Origin: Flavonifractor sp. An10
GTDB lineage: Bacteria > Bacillota > Clostridia > Oscillospirales > Oscillospiraceae
DNA: 64,000 bases
Direction: 5' to 3'
NCBI RefSeq assembly: GCF_002161215.1
Contig: NZ_NFMB01000003.1
Span: 186,001-250,000, forward strand
Positions within the stretch are counted from its first letter, which is position 1. Each line of letters opens with the position of its first letter. Below, piece by piece: positions 7,943-15,556 of this stretch. Under the pieces are notes generated by a model that saw only the letters and a program-made list of their open reading frames with translations, searched no databases and was not told the origin of the DNA. The position numbers and the translations under genes are program-made.

Positions 7943-9697
7943 ATGGATCAGAACATGGTATCTCTGCGCATCAACGACATCCCCGTCACCGTTCCCGCCG
8001 GAACCACGGTGCTGGAGGCGGCCCGCTCCGCGGGCTTCAACATCCCGTCGCTGTGTTTTCTCAAGGACATCAACGAGATCGGCGCCTGCCGCATCTGCGT
8101 GGTGGAGGTAAAGGGGGCCAAGAGCCTGGTGGCCTCCTGCGTCTACCCGGTCAGCGAGGGCATGGAGGTGTACACCAACACCCCCCGGGTGCGCAAGTCC
8201 CGGCAGCTCACCCTGGAGCTCATCCTGTCCAACCACCGGATGGACTGCCTGACCTGCTCCCGCAGCGCCCACTGCGAGCTGCTCCAGCTGGCCGGCGAGC
8301 TGGGCATTGACGCGGTGCGCTACGCCAACGACAACCTGCCCCCCCAGATTGAGGACTCCGCTCCCCATCTGGTGCGGGACAACTCCAAGTGCGTCCTCTG
8401 CCGCCGCTGCACCGCCGTGTGCCGCAAGACCCAGGAGGTGGGGGTCATCGGCCCCAACGACCGGGGCTTCAACACCCACATCGGCTGCGCCTTCGACCGG
8501 GATCTGGCGGAGGTGGACTGCGTCTCCTGCGGCCAGTGCATCGTGGCCTGCCCCACCGGCGCCCTCAGCGAGAAGGACGACACCGGCCGGGTGCTGGCCG
8601 CCCTGGCCGCCCCTGCCAAGCACGTGGTGGTGGGCCCCGCCCCCTCCATCCGGGTCACCCTGGGCGAGTGCTTCGGCATGCCCATCGGCACCAATGTGGA
8701 GGGCAGGATGGTCACCGCCCTGCGCCGGCTGGGCTTTGACAAGGTGTTCGACGTGGACACCGCCGCCGACTTCACCATCATGGAGGAGGGCACCGAGTTC
8801 CTCAGCCGCCTGAACGGCGGCGGCACCCTGCCCCTGATCACCTCCTGCTCCCCCGGCTGGGTGCGCTACCTGGAGCAGCACGCCCCCGACATGATCCAGA
8901 ACATCTCCTCCTGCAAGTCCCCCCAGCAGATGTTCGGCTCCCTGGTCAAGACCTACTACGCCGAGCAGATGGGCATCGACCCCCACGACATCGTGGTGGT
9001 GTCCGTCATGCCCTGCACCGCCAAGAAGTACGAGGTGCGCCGGGAGGAGCAGCGGCTGCCCAACGGCTGCATGCCGGTGGACGTGTCCCTCACCACCCGG
9101 GAGCTGGGCCGCATGATCACCCAGGCCGGCCTGCTCTTCGAGGCCCTGCCCGACGGGGAATTTGACGAGATGCTGGGCATCTCCACCGGCGCGGCCACCA
9201 TCTTCGGCGCCTCCGGCGGCGTCATGGAGGCGGCGCTCCGCACCGTGGTGGAGCAGGTCACCGGCCAGGGCATGGCCCCCCTGGAGTACCACGAGGTTCG
9301 CGGCATGCAGGGGGTCAAGGAGGCCAGCTACGACCTGCCCGGCAGAACCGTCAAGGTGTGCGTGGCCTCCGGCCTGCACAACGTGAAGCTGGTGCTGGAC
9401 GGCATCCGGGACGGCTCCCTCCAGTACGACTTCGTGGAGTTCATGGCCTGCCCCGGCGGGTGCATCAACGGCGGTGGCCAGCCCATTCAGCACGCCAACG
9501 TGCGCAACTTCACCGACATCAAGTCCCTCCGCGCCGCCGCCCTGTACAGGCAGGACGAGGGCATGACCTACCGCCGCAGCCATGAGAACCCCGTGGTGCA
9601 GAAGGTCTATGCCGACTTCCTGGGCGAGCCCGGCGGCCACAAGGCCCACGCCCTCCTCCACTGCTCCTACATCAAGCAGAAGCGCTACCGCGTATAA
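7943..9697 (+). CDS. hydA: [FeFe]-hydrogenase catalytic subunit HydA
   Basis: A 584-aa modular hydrogenase. Domains in order: [2Fe-2S] (Cys38, 49, 52, 66); a NuoG-like His-Cys3 cluster (His98, Cys102, 105, 111); two [4Fe-4S] clusters (Cys150-160 and 193-203); the H-cluster domain. Loop motifs are TSCSPGW (residues 300-306), MPCTAKKYE (356-) and EFMACPGGCINGGG (499-). The second Cys of the classical TSCCP is Ser here, a variant I recall from other multimeric hydrogenases. Hydrogenase maturation genes (hydE/F/G) are not in the window. Confidence 0.95.
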   Translation: MDQNMVSLRINDIPVTVPAGTTVLEAARSAGFNIPSLCFLKDINEIGACRICVVEVKGAKSLVASCVYPVSEGMEVYTNTPRVRKSRQLTLELILSNHRMDCLTCSRSAHCELLQLAGELGIDAVRYANDNLPPQIEDSAPHLVRDNSKCVLCRRCTAVCRKTQEVGVIGPNDRGFNTHIGCAFDRDLAEVDCVSCGQCIVACPTGALSEKDDTGRVLAALAAPAKHVVVGPAPSIRVTLGECFGMPIGTNVEGRMVTALRRLGFDKVFDVDTAADFTIMEEGTEFLSRLNGGGTLPLITSCSPGWVRYLEQHAPDMIQNISSCKSPQQMFGSLVKTYYAEQMGIDPHDIVVVSVMPCTAKKYEVRREEQRLPNGCMPVDVSLTTRELGRMITQAGLLFEALPDGEFDEMLGISTGAATIFGASGGVMEAALRTVVEQVTGQGMAPLEYHEVRGMQGVKEASYDLPGRTVKVCVASGLHNVKLVLDGIRDGSLQYDFVEFMACPGGCINGGGQPIQHANVRNFTDIKSLRAAALYRQDEGMTYRRSHENPVVQKVYADFLGEPGGHKAHALLHCSYIKQKRYRV

Positions 9698-9705
9698 CAC
9701 AAAAT

Positions 9706-9742
9706 GCCCGCCCACGGCCAAGGCCGCGGGCGGGCGCTGTTT
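9706..9742 (+). terminator. terminator after hydA
   Basis: The stem GCCCGCCC...GGGCGGGC is followed by TGTTTT; it lies between the convergent hydA and acetyltransferase genes and may serve both. Confidence 0.8.
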
Positions 9743-9771
9743 TACTCCTGATGGGAAGTTTTCCGCGGGGC

Positions 9772-10401
9772 TCAGTCCAGCAGCTCCAGCTTCCCCTGCT
9801 GGATTGCCGCCAGATTCCGCGCGATGCGCTCCGGCGGCCAGTCCCACCATCGCAGGGCCAGCAGCCTGGAGATGGTCTCCTCCCCGAAGCGCCTGCGGAT
9901 GGGCCGGGCCGGAACACCGCCCACGATGGTGTAGGGCGGCACGTCCCGGGTCACCACCGCCCGGGCGGCCACCACGGCCCCGTCGCCGATGGTGACGCCG
10001 GCCAGGATCACCGCCTCATAGCCGATCCACACATCGTTTCCTACCGTGATGTCCCCCCTGTTGTCCCACGCCGAGGTGATGTCTGCCACGTCCAGCCCCC
10101 ACTCCTCAAAGAAGATCGGGAAGGGGTAGGTGGACAGGGAGGAGAGGGTGTGGTTGGCGCTGTTGAACAGGAACTTTGCGCCGCAGGCGATGGAGCAGAA
10201 CTTTCCGATAATCAGGCGGTCGCGGTTGACGGGGTAGTGATAGAGCACGTTGTTGTGCTGAAATTCCCGGGGATCGCGGACAAAATCGTTGTAAATCGTA
10301 TACTCCCCCACGGAGATGCCCGGGTCTGTCACCACGTCTCGCAGGTAGACGGTCTCCTTGTCCCCGGAACGGGGGTAGATGCTTCTCTCCGGTATCGTCA
10401 T
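9772..10401 (-). CDS. Vat-family xenobiotic O-acetyltransferase
   Basis: A 209-aa left-handed beta-helix acyltransferase of the CatB/Vat type. Features are [18 protein letters not shown], hexapeptide repeats ([24 protein letters not shown]) and the signature [14 protein letters not shown]. Vat enzymes acetylate streptogramin A, and CatB relatives acetylate chloramphenicol. Chromosomal homologues often have unknown substrates, so drug resistance is not established. AGGAGG precedes the ATG at 10401. It is a single gene, convergent with hydA. Confidence 0.85.
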   Translation of the reverse strand: MTIPERSIYPRSGDKETVYLRDVVTDPGISVGEYTIYNDFVRDPREFQHNNVLYHYPVNRDRLIIGKFCSIACGAKFLFNSANHTLSSLSTYPFPIFFEEWGLDVADITSAWDNRGDITVGNDVWIGYEAVILAGVTIGDGAVVAARAVVTRDVPPYTIVGGVPARPIRRRFGEETISRLLALRWWDWPPERIARNLAAIQQGKLELLD

Positions 10402-10574
10402 TGGAATGCCTCCTGTCTCTGCCGCCCCAAGCGGCGGCACATGATTTTTTAGGGGACGATACCGGCAGAGGCAATGCAGCGCTTCACCCAAACCACCTCA
10501 CTCCGCTGTTGCCTGCCGACCCATTGTACCACGGCCGGCGGGCTTTTTCCACCGACCCGCTGCCAATTCCCCGC

Positions 10575-10602
10575 TTGCTTTCCGCGGCGGGTGTATTATA
10601 AT
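10575..10602 (+). promoter_or_regulatory. promoter of the M24 peptidase gene
   Basis: TTGCTT (10575-10580), a 16-bp spacer and TATAAT (10597-10602), ending 36 bp before the ATG at 10639. Confidence 0.6.
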
Positions 10603-10638
10603 GGAGGACAGAATTCAGAAACAGAAAGGACATGTCCC

Positions 10639-11712
10639 ATGAATCAGCAGAGATTGGCCCGGGTGCTCCGCAACATGGAGCGGGACGGGCTGGAACAGAT
10701 TGTGGTCACCTCCACCGCGTCGGTGTACTACCTGACTGGGTACTGGGTGGAGCCCATGGAGCGGATGCTGGCCCTGTACCTCCGCGCCGACGGCACCTGC
10801 ACCCTCTTCGCCAACACCCTTTTCGCCCTGGAGCCCCAGGCGGGGCTGGAGCTGGTGCTCCACCAGGACAGCGACGAGCCCACGGCGGCCCTGGCTGCCG
10901 CCCTCCGCCCCGGCAGGCTGGGGGTGGACAAGGCCTGGCCCAGCAAGTTCCTCATCGCCCTTCTGAACGCCCGGCCCGACGTGACGCCGGTGCTGGGCTC
11001 CGCCCCGGTGGACGACGCCCGGAAGTACAAGGACGCCGACGAGATCGCCGCTATGCGCCATGCCTCCCGGATCAACGACCAGGTGGTGGAGCAGGTCATC
11101 GCCGCCGTGAAAGAGGGCGCGGTGGAGAGCGAGCTGGCCGCCTATGTGGAGAGCCTCTACCGGCAGCACAGCGCCGACCGCTCCAGCGAGGGGCAGCTGG
11201 TGTGCTTCGGCCCCAACGGTGCCGACCCCCACCACGGGCCCAACGACACGGTGATCAAAGACGGGGACAGCGTGGTGCTGGACATCTTCATCCCCATCCG
11301 CCGCTACTGGTGCGACATGACCCGCACCGTGTTCTTCCGCTCGGTCAGCGACGAGGGCCGGAGGGTCTACGAGACCGTCAGGGCCGCCAACCTGGCGGCG
11401 GAGGCCATGATCCGCCCCGGCGTCCCCATGAAGGACATCGACCGGGCCGCCCGGAAGGTGATTGAGGACGCGGGCTACGGCCCCTGCTTCACCCACCGGC
11501 TGGGCCACGGCTGCGGCCTGGACTGCCACGAGCCGCCGGACAACAGCGCCTCCAGCCCCGCCGTTGCCGAGCCGGGGATGGTGTTCTCCGTGGAGCCGGG
11601 CATCTACCTGCCCGGGAAGCTGGGCGTGCGCATCGAGGATCTGGTGCTGGTCACCGAGGACGGCTGCGAGGTGCTCAACCACGCCTCCAAGGAGCTGCGC
11701 GTGGTGGAATAA
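10639..11712 (+). CDS. Xaa-Pro aminopeptidase (M24B)
   Basis: A 357-aa pita-bread peptidase that removes N-terminal residues preceding proline using two Mn/Co ions. The metal ligands are visible in the C-terminal half: VVLDIFIPI and CDMTRTVFF (two Asp), HRLGHGCGLDCHE (His), FSVEPGIY and GVRIEDLVLV (two Glu). The N-terminal creatinase-like domain covers residues 1-130. AAAGGA lies 8 bp before the ATG. It is a single gene with its own promoter and terminator. Confidence 0.9.
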   Translation: MNQQRLARVLRNMERDGLEQIVVTSTASVYYLTGYWVEPMERMLALYLRADGTCTLFANTLFALEPQAGLELVLHQDSDEPTAALAAALRPGRLGVDKAWPSKFLIALLNARPDVTPVLGSAPVDDARKYKDADEIAAMRHASRINDQVVEQVIAAVKEGAVESELAAYVESLYRQHSADRSSEGQLVCFGPNGADPHHGPNDTVIKDGDSVVLDIFIPIRRYWCDMTRTVFFRSVSDEGRRVYETVRAANLAAEAMIRPGVPMKDIDRAARKVIEDAGYGPCFTHRLGHGCGLDCHEPPDNSASSPAVAEPGMVFSVEPGIYLPGKLGVRIEDLVLVTEDGCEVLNHASKELRVVE

Positions 11713-11720
11713 GCGAAAAG

Positions 11721-11752
11721 CATCCCCCGGCCTAATGGCCGGGGGATGTCTT
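11721..11752 (+). terminator. terminator after the M24 peptidase gene
   Basis: The stem ATCCCCCGGCC-TAAT-GGCCGGGGGAT is followed by GTCTT. A similar stem, TCCCCTGGCC/GGCCAGGGGA, lies at about 12001-12023 at the 3' end of degV. Confidence 0.75.
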
Positions 11753-11754
11753 GA

Positions 11755-12001
11755 GACTGTCGAAAAAGTGGCAAAGCCACTTTTTCGAGCAGGATACAGT
11801 CCGCCGCGCGCAGGATTTGTCCGCCTGAAGCGGACAAATCCCACACTTGCGGCCTGAGAAGTGTTTTCTCCGACGCACACCCCCCAGGGGGCCCTCTCTT
11901 GCCCCTTCGGGGCAATTCACCTTGTGTCGCCGGAGAAAACAGATTCCAATTTTTTCGCGCCTGCGGGCGCGAACTCTGCGAGACTTTTTCGACAGGCTGA
12001 G
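11755..12001. repeat. structured repeat with AACTCTGCGAG tail (copy 1)
   Basis: This 247-bp gene-free segment is bounded by the inverted ends GACTGTCGAAAAAGT and ACTTTTTCGACAG. Inside are stems GATTTGTCCGC/GCGGACAAATC (11814-11840), GTTTTCTCCG/CGGAGAAAAC (11863-11872 with 11931-11940) and CGCGCC/GGCGCG followed by AACTCTGCGAG. The copy after ygeX keeps the same order of stems with different but complementary bases. It fills the gap between the M24 gene and degV. Confidence 0.75.
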
Positions 12002-12034
12002 TCCCCTGGCCTCGGGCCAGGGGACTTCTTGATC

Positions 12035-12910
12035 TCAATCAATAAACTGGATGCCGCCGCCGATCACTCCGTCGCCGATGTAGACGCTGAGGGTGGCGTC
12101 CATGGCCCCCTCCCAGCAGTGGACGAAATTGGGGAACCGGGCCCGTATCTTCTCCGACAGCTCCGCCATCTCCGCCGGCGCGCCGCCGTTGGCTACGCCC
12201 AGGTTGTACCGCTTGCCGGTGCGGAACTTGCTGCGCAGCAGCTCCACAATCTTGTCCTGCACCTGCTTTCGGCCCCGCACCTTGGCGATGCTCTGGAGCT
12301 GGCCGTCCTCGGAGAAGGTGATGATGGGCTTGATGGACAGCATGGTGCCCGCCAGGGCGGTGATGCGGCCGATGCGGCCCCCCCGGCGCAGATACTCCAG
12401 GGTGTCCACCGAGAAGAAGGGAAAGGTGTTGTCCACCAGGTGGGGCACCCGCTCATGGATGAGCTTGTCCCAGCCCGCGCCCGCCTGGATCTCCTCCCAC
12501 AGCTGGAGCACAATGATGCCGATGCCCAGGGAGCCGCTGCGGGAGTCGAACACGGCGATGTCCAGATCGTCCCGCTGCTCGGCCTGCACCCGCACCAGGT
12601 TGCAGGTGCCCGACAGGCCGCCGGAGAGCATGACGGCGATCACCTTCTCATAGCCGTCGGCGCGGATCTGATCCAGGGTGTCGCTGACCACGCCCCCCTC
12701 AGGCAGGGAGGTGCGGGGCAGCTCCCCCCTGTGGAGGCGGTCGTACACGTCCTGGGCAAAGATGTCCACCCCGTCGGAGAACTCCCCGTCGTCACAGCGG
12801 ATTTTCAGCGGCACCACGTAGATGGGCTTGCCCTCCCGCATGGCAGGGGTCAGGTCGGCGGTGGAATCGGTGAGCAGCGCGATCTTTTCCGGATTTGACA
12901 AGGCAATCAT
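12035..12910 (-). CDS. DegV family fatty-acid-binding protein
   Basis: A 291-aa DegV protein with LLTDSTADL near the N-terminus, the TSLP motif, SGGLSGT and SVDTLEYLRRGGRIG. DegV/FakB proteins bind a fatty acid and present it to the kinase FakA for incorporation into phospholipids. The ATG at 12910 has only a weak ribosome site (AGTAGG). It is divergent from the tetR gene, with an operator-like palindrome in the 93-bp gap, so the TetR protein may control it. Confidence 0.9.
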   Translation of the reverse strand: MIALSNPEKIALLTDSTADLTPAMREGKPIYVVPLKIRCDDGEFSDGVDIFAQDVYDRLHRGELPRTSLPEGGVVSDTLDQIRADGYEKVIAVMLSGGLSGTCNLVRVQAEQRDDLDIAVFDSRSGSLGIGIIVLQLWEEIQAGAGWDKLIHERVPHLVDNTFPFFSVDTLEYLRRGGRIGRITALAGTMLSIKPIITFSEDGQLQSIAKVRGRKQVQDKIVELLRSKFRTGKRYNLGVANGGAPAEMAELSEKIRARFPNFVHCWEGAMDATLSVYIGDGVIGGGIQFID

Positions 12911-12937
12911 CCTACTCTATAATTAGTACAAGAGCTG

Positions 12938-12952
12938 CATAACATCGTTATG
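12938..12952. promoter_or_regulatory. probable TetR operator
   Basis: The perfect inverted repeat CATAAC-ATC-GTTATG lies midway between degV and the tetR-type gene, a typical place for an autoregulatory TetR operator controlling both genes. Assignment is by position only. Confidence 0.55.
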
Positions 12953-13003
12953 TCACTATTATAGCGGGCATCTGCCGCCGCGTCAAGGGGAGGAAGGCAT
13001 AAA

Positions 13004-13600
13004 ATGGACTATCGGGAGCGCCGGAAAGAACAGGCCCGCCAGACGGAGGCGGCCATCCTCCAGGCCGCCCTGGAGCTGGCCCGGGCCAACAGCTTCGACA
13101 AGGTGTCCGTCCGGGATATCTGCCAGCGGGCCGGCATCACCACCGGGGCCTTTTACCACCACTTCCGCTCCAAGGAGGACCTGCTCTCCCGGGGGTTCGC
13201 CCCCCTGGATCGCCGCATGGAGGAGGCCCTGTCCGGCCACGAGGGGGATCCGCCGCCGGAGCGTCTGTGGCGCATCCTGTCCACCTACGCCGCCTTCATC
13301 CAGGATCAGGGGTGGGAGCTGGTGGCCCGCTACTACCAGCGGCGGCTGGACGCCCCCGACGACGCCTCCTCCATGGATCCCACCCGGTACACCCTGCGCT
13401 CCATGGTGGACTGCCTGCGGCAGGCGGAGGAGGAGGGGCTGCTCCTCCCCGGCTGGTCGGTGGAGTGGACGGCGGACTTCTTCTTCCGCCACTTCCGGGG
13501 CGTGGTGATCGACTGGGTGCTCCACCGGGGCTCCTACCCATTATTGCCCAAGCTGGAACAGGACTATGCCCTGTTCCGGGAGATTTTCCAGACCCGGTAA
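13004..13600 (+). CDS. TetR/AcrR family transcriptional regulator
   Basis: A 198-aa protein with an N-terminal TetR helix-turn-helix (ILQAALELARANSFDKVSVR, then DICQRAGITTGAFYHHFRSK) and a divergent ligand-binding C-terminal domain. The ribosome site GGGGAGGAAGG is strong. The divergent degV gene suggests a lipid or fatty-acid ligand, but this is an inference. Confidence 0.9.
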   Translation: MDYRERRKEQARQTEAAILQAALELARANSFDKVSVRDICQRAGITTGAFYHHFRSKEDLLSRGFAPLDRRMEEALSGHEGDPPPERLWRILSTYAAFIQDQGWELVARYYQRRLDAPDDASSMDPTRYTLRSMVDCLRQAEEEGLLLPGWSVEWTADFFFRHFRGVVIDWVLHRGSYPLLPKLEQDYALFREIFQTR

Positions 13601-13615
13601 CCCCCGATACGGTCA

Positions 13616-13648
13616 AAAACCGCCGGGCCGGCGCGGCCCGGCGGTTTT
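13616..13648. terminator. bidirectional terminator
   Basis: The stem AAAACCGCCGGGCC/GGCCCGGCGGTTTT, with A and T runs on either side, lies between the convergent tetR-type and DUF4180 genes. Confidence 0.85.
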
Positions 13649-13655
13649 GCCGCTC

Positions 13656-14012
13656 TCATCCCTCCGTCAGACGGCGGAGCGCCTCCTCCCGGGTGGGGAC
13701 GAACCAGAAGTGCTCCCCCTGGTTGGACTCATAGATAAAGTCCCGGAGGGGCTTGCTGGTGTAGCGGGAAAAATCCCCGTAGACGGCCATCTTCACCTGG
13801 TAGTTGACGAACTTCTGGAGGATCTCCCCCGCCAGGCCGGTGCTGAGGATGAAAAAGTCCTCCGCCACCGCGGCCTTGTCCACCAGCAGGCGGTCGGCCC
13901 CCGCGGCATAGCGGGCCGTCATGGCCAGCTCCAGGGCGGACTGGGTGTCCGTGAGCACCGGCTCCGGCCCGGTCAGCTCCGCCGGTCTGTCAAATCTCCC
14001 GCGGACAGGCAA
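13656..14012 (-). CDS. DUF4180 family protein
   Basis: A 118-aa small protein. The middle region DKAAVAEDFFILSTGLAGEI, KFVNYQVKMAVYGDFS and the end RDFIYESNQGEHFWFVPTRE match my memory of DUF4180. The function is unknown. The start used is a TTG at 14012 with GGCGGGA upstream; an internal start is possible, because the conserved part begins around residue 20. Confidence 0.75.
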   Translation of the reverse strand: MPVRGRFDRPAELTGPEPVLTDTQSALELAMTARYAAGADRLLVDKAAVAEDFFILSTGLAGEILQKFVNYQVKMAVYGDFSRYTSKPLRDFIYESNQGEHFWFVPTREEALRRLTEG

Positions 14013-14059
14013 GTTCCCGCCGTCTGACGCATATGCCTCTTGGTGGAGGTGATGTGCCC

Positions 14060-15247
14060 ATGTCCAGGCTGCTGTCCAGGGAGCGGGTGCGGGATGCGAT
14101 GCTGGGCCTGGCCCTGCTGTGCGCCACCCTGGCGCTGATGCTCTACCCCCAGCCCGCCATGGAGGCGGCCAGAAGCGGCCTGCGGCTGTGCTACAACGTG
14201 ATCATCCCCTCCCTGTTCCCCTTCTTCGTCCTGTCCTCCCTGGTGGTGGAGCTGGGGCTGGCGGGGTATCTGGGGCGGCTGCTGGAGGGGCTGATGCGCC
14301 CCCTGTTCCGGGTGGGCGGGGCCTGCGCCTCCGCCGTGGCTCTGGGGTTCATCGGCGGCTACCCGGTGGGGGCCAAGACCGCCATCGGCCTCTATGAGAG
14401 CGGCCAGTGCACCCGCACCGAGGCGGAGCGGCTGCTGGCCTTCTGCAACAACTCCGGCCCCGCCTTCATCCTGGGGGTGGTGGGAACCGGGGTGTTCGCC
14501 AGCAGCCGGGTGGGTGTGCTCCTCTACCTGGCCCATGCCGCCGCCTCCTGCTGCGTGGGGCTTCTGTTCCGCTTCTACCGCTCCGGGACGGAGCGCCGGT
14601 GGACGGCGGCCCGTCCCCAGCCCCAGTTCCGCGCTCCCCGCCTCACCGCCGCCTTCACCGGCTCCATCAAAAACGCCTTCCTCTCCACCCTGAATATCTG
14701 CGCCTTCGTGGTCTTCTTCACGGTGGTGATCCAGCTGCTCATCCGCTCCGGCCTCCTGCCGGCTCTGGCGGGGCTGCTGGGCACCCTGTTCACCCCCTTC
14801 GGCCTCACCCCGGAGTGGGCCCAGCGGCTGCTCACCGGCGCGCTGGAGCTGTCCACCGGCGTGACCACCCTCATGGGGGACGGCTCCCTCAGCGGGCGGC
14901 TGGTGGCCGCCGCCTTCATGCTGGGCTGGGCGGGCATCTCCGTCCACTGCCAGGTGCTCTCCTTCCTGGGGGGCAGCGGCCTGTCGGCGGGCACCTACCT
15001 GGCGGGCAAGCTGCTCCACGGCGGGCTGTCCGCCCTGTTCACCGCCGCCCTGGTGCGGCTGTTCCCCCTGGAGGCCCCGGTGTCCGACTACCTGGCCGAG
15101 CAGGTGGCGGGCATCGCCGGCATGGAGTTCCACAGCACCCTGGTCATCTCCACCGTCTGCGCCTGGGTGCTCTTTCTGGTGTTTCTCTTCACCGCGGCCG
15201 CCGGAGTCCGAAAAGGGCTTGGCAAGGGCCGCCGCTCCGTGCTATAA
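14060..15247 (+). CDS. ylbJ: sporulation integral membrane protein YlbJ
   Basis: A 395-aa polytopic membrane protein of the nucleoside-recognition (Gate) type, with about eight hydrophobic segments. The signature regions IPSLFPFFVLSSLVVEL, FIGGYPVGAKTAIGLYESG and RLLAFCNNSGPAFILGVVG are typical of YlbJ, which is needed for a stable spore coat/cortex in Bacillus. The ATG at 14060 follows GGAGGTGATG. It indicates that the organism's lineage sporulates. Confidence 0.85.
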   Translation: MSRLLSRERVRDAMLGLALLCATLALMLYPQPAMEAARSGLRLCYNVIIPSLFPFFVLSSLVVELGLAGYLGRLLEGLMRPLFRVGGACASAVALGFIGGYPVGAKTAIGLYESGQCTRTEAERLLAFCNNSGPAFILGVVGTGVFASSRVGVLLYLAHAAASCCVGLLFRFYRSGTERRWTAARPQPQFRAPRLTAAFTGSIKNAFLSTLNICAFVVFFTVVIQLLIRSGLLPALAGLLGTLFTPFGLTPEWAQRLLTGALELSTGVTTLMGDGSLSGRLVAAAFMLGWAGISVHCQVLSFLGGSGLSAGTYLAGKLLHGGLSALFTAALVRLFPLEAPVSDYLAEQVAGIAGMEFHSTLVISTVCAWVLFLVFLFTAAAGVRKGLGKGRRSVL

Positions 15248-15248
15248 T
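15219..15248 (+). promoter_or_regulatory. promoter of the small Cys-rich protein gene
   Basis: TTGGCA (15219-15224), an 18-bp spacer and TATAAT (15243-15248), overlapping the end of ylbJ. Confidence 0.55.
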
Positions 15249-15287
15249 AGTATTTGCGGAAAGTGGAATCGAGAGAGGGTGGAGTCC

Positions 15288-15497
15288 ATGCTGTTTCAAA
15301 AGGATATTGAGCCCCGCTGCGCCTACTGCCAGCGCGGCGCCCAGCTGGAGGACGACAAGATCCTCTGTGTCAAGAAGGGCGTGGTCTCCCCCGGCGGCAG
15401 CTGCCGCCGCTTCAAATACGACCCGCTGAAGCGGGTTCCCCCGCCGCCGGTGCTCCCCGACTTCAGCAAGCTGAAGGATGAGGATTTTTCCCTGTAG
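15288..15497 (+). CDS. small Cys-rich (zinc-ribbon-like) conserved protein
   Basis: A 69-aa protein with four Cys in the pattern CAYCQ...C...SCRRF (residues 11, 14, 27 and 39), consistent with one metal site, and a proline-rich segment near the end. The ribosome site is GAGGGTGGAG. It has its own promoter and terminator. The family resembles small uncharacterised proteins in clostridia; no function can be assigned. Confidence 0.7.
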   Translation: MLFQKDIEPRCAYCQRGAQLEDDKILCVKKGVVSPGGSCRRFKYDPLKRVPPPPVLPDFSKLKDEDFSL

Positions 15498-15505
15498 CCA
15501 CATCA

Positions 15506-15545
15506 AAGCGCCCCTGTGCCCTTTTGGCACGGGGGCGCTTTTTTG
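15506..15545 (+). terminator. terminator of the small Cys-rich gene
   Basis: The stem AAAGCGCCCCTGTGCC/GGCACGGGGGCGCTTT is followed by a T run. Confidence 0.9.
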
Positions 15546-15556
15546 TAAAGCAGGCG

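Noticed and set aside
8839-8859. Defective HydA because loop 1 is TSCSPGW rather than TSCCPGW
   Set aside because: I recall Ser at this position in other multimeric hydrogenases, all other H-cluster motifs are intact, and the operon is complete and regulated, so a functional enzyme is more likely.
5714-9850. Very long minus-strand open frame opposite hydB/hydA (1378 codons), and similar long antisense frames at 15977-19126, 18948-21191 and 53129-54952
   Set aside because: They mirror genuine genes in GC-rich DNA, show low-complexity Gly/Ala/His/Val-rich translations, and have no family motifs or sensible ribosome sites.
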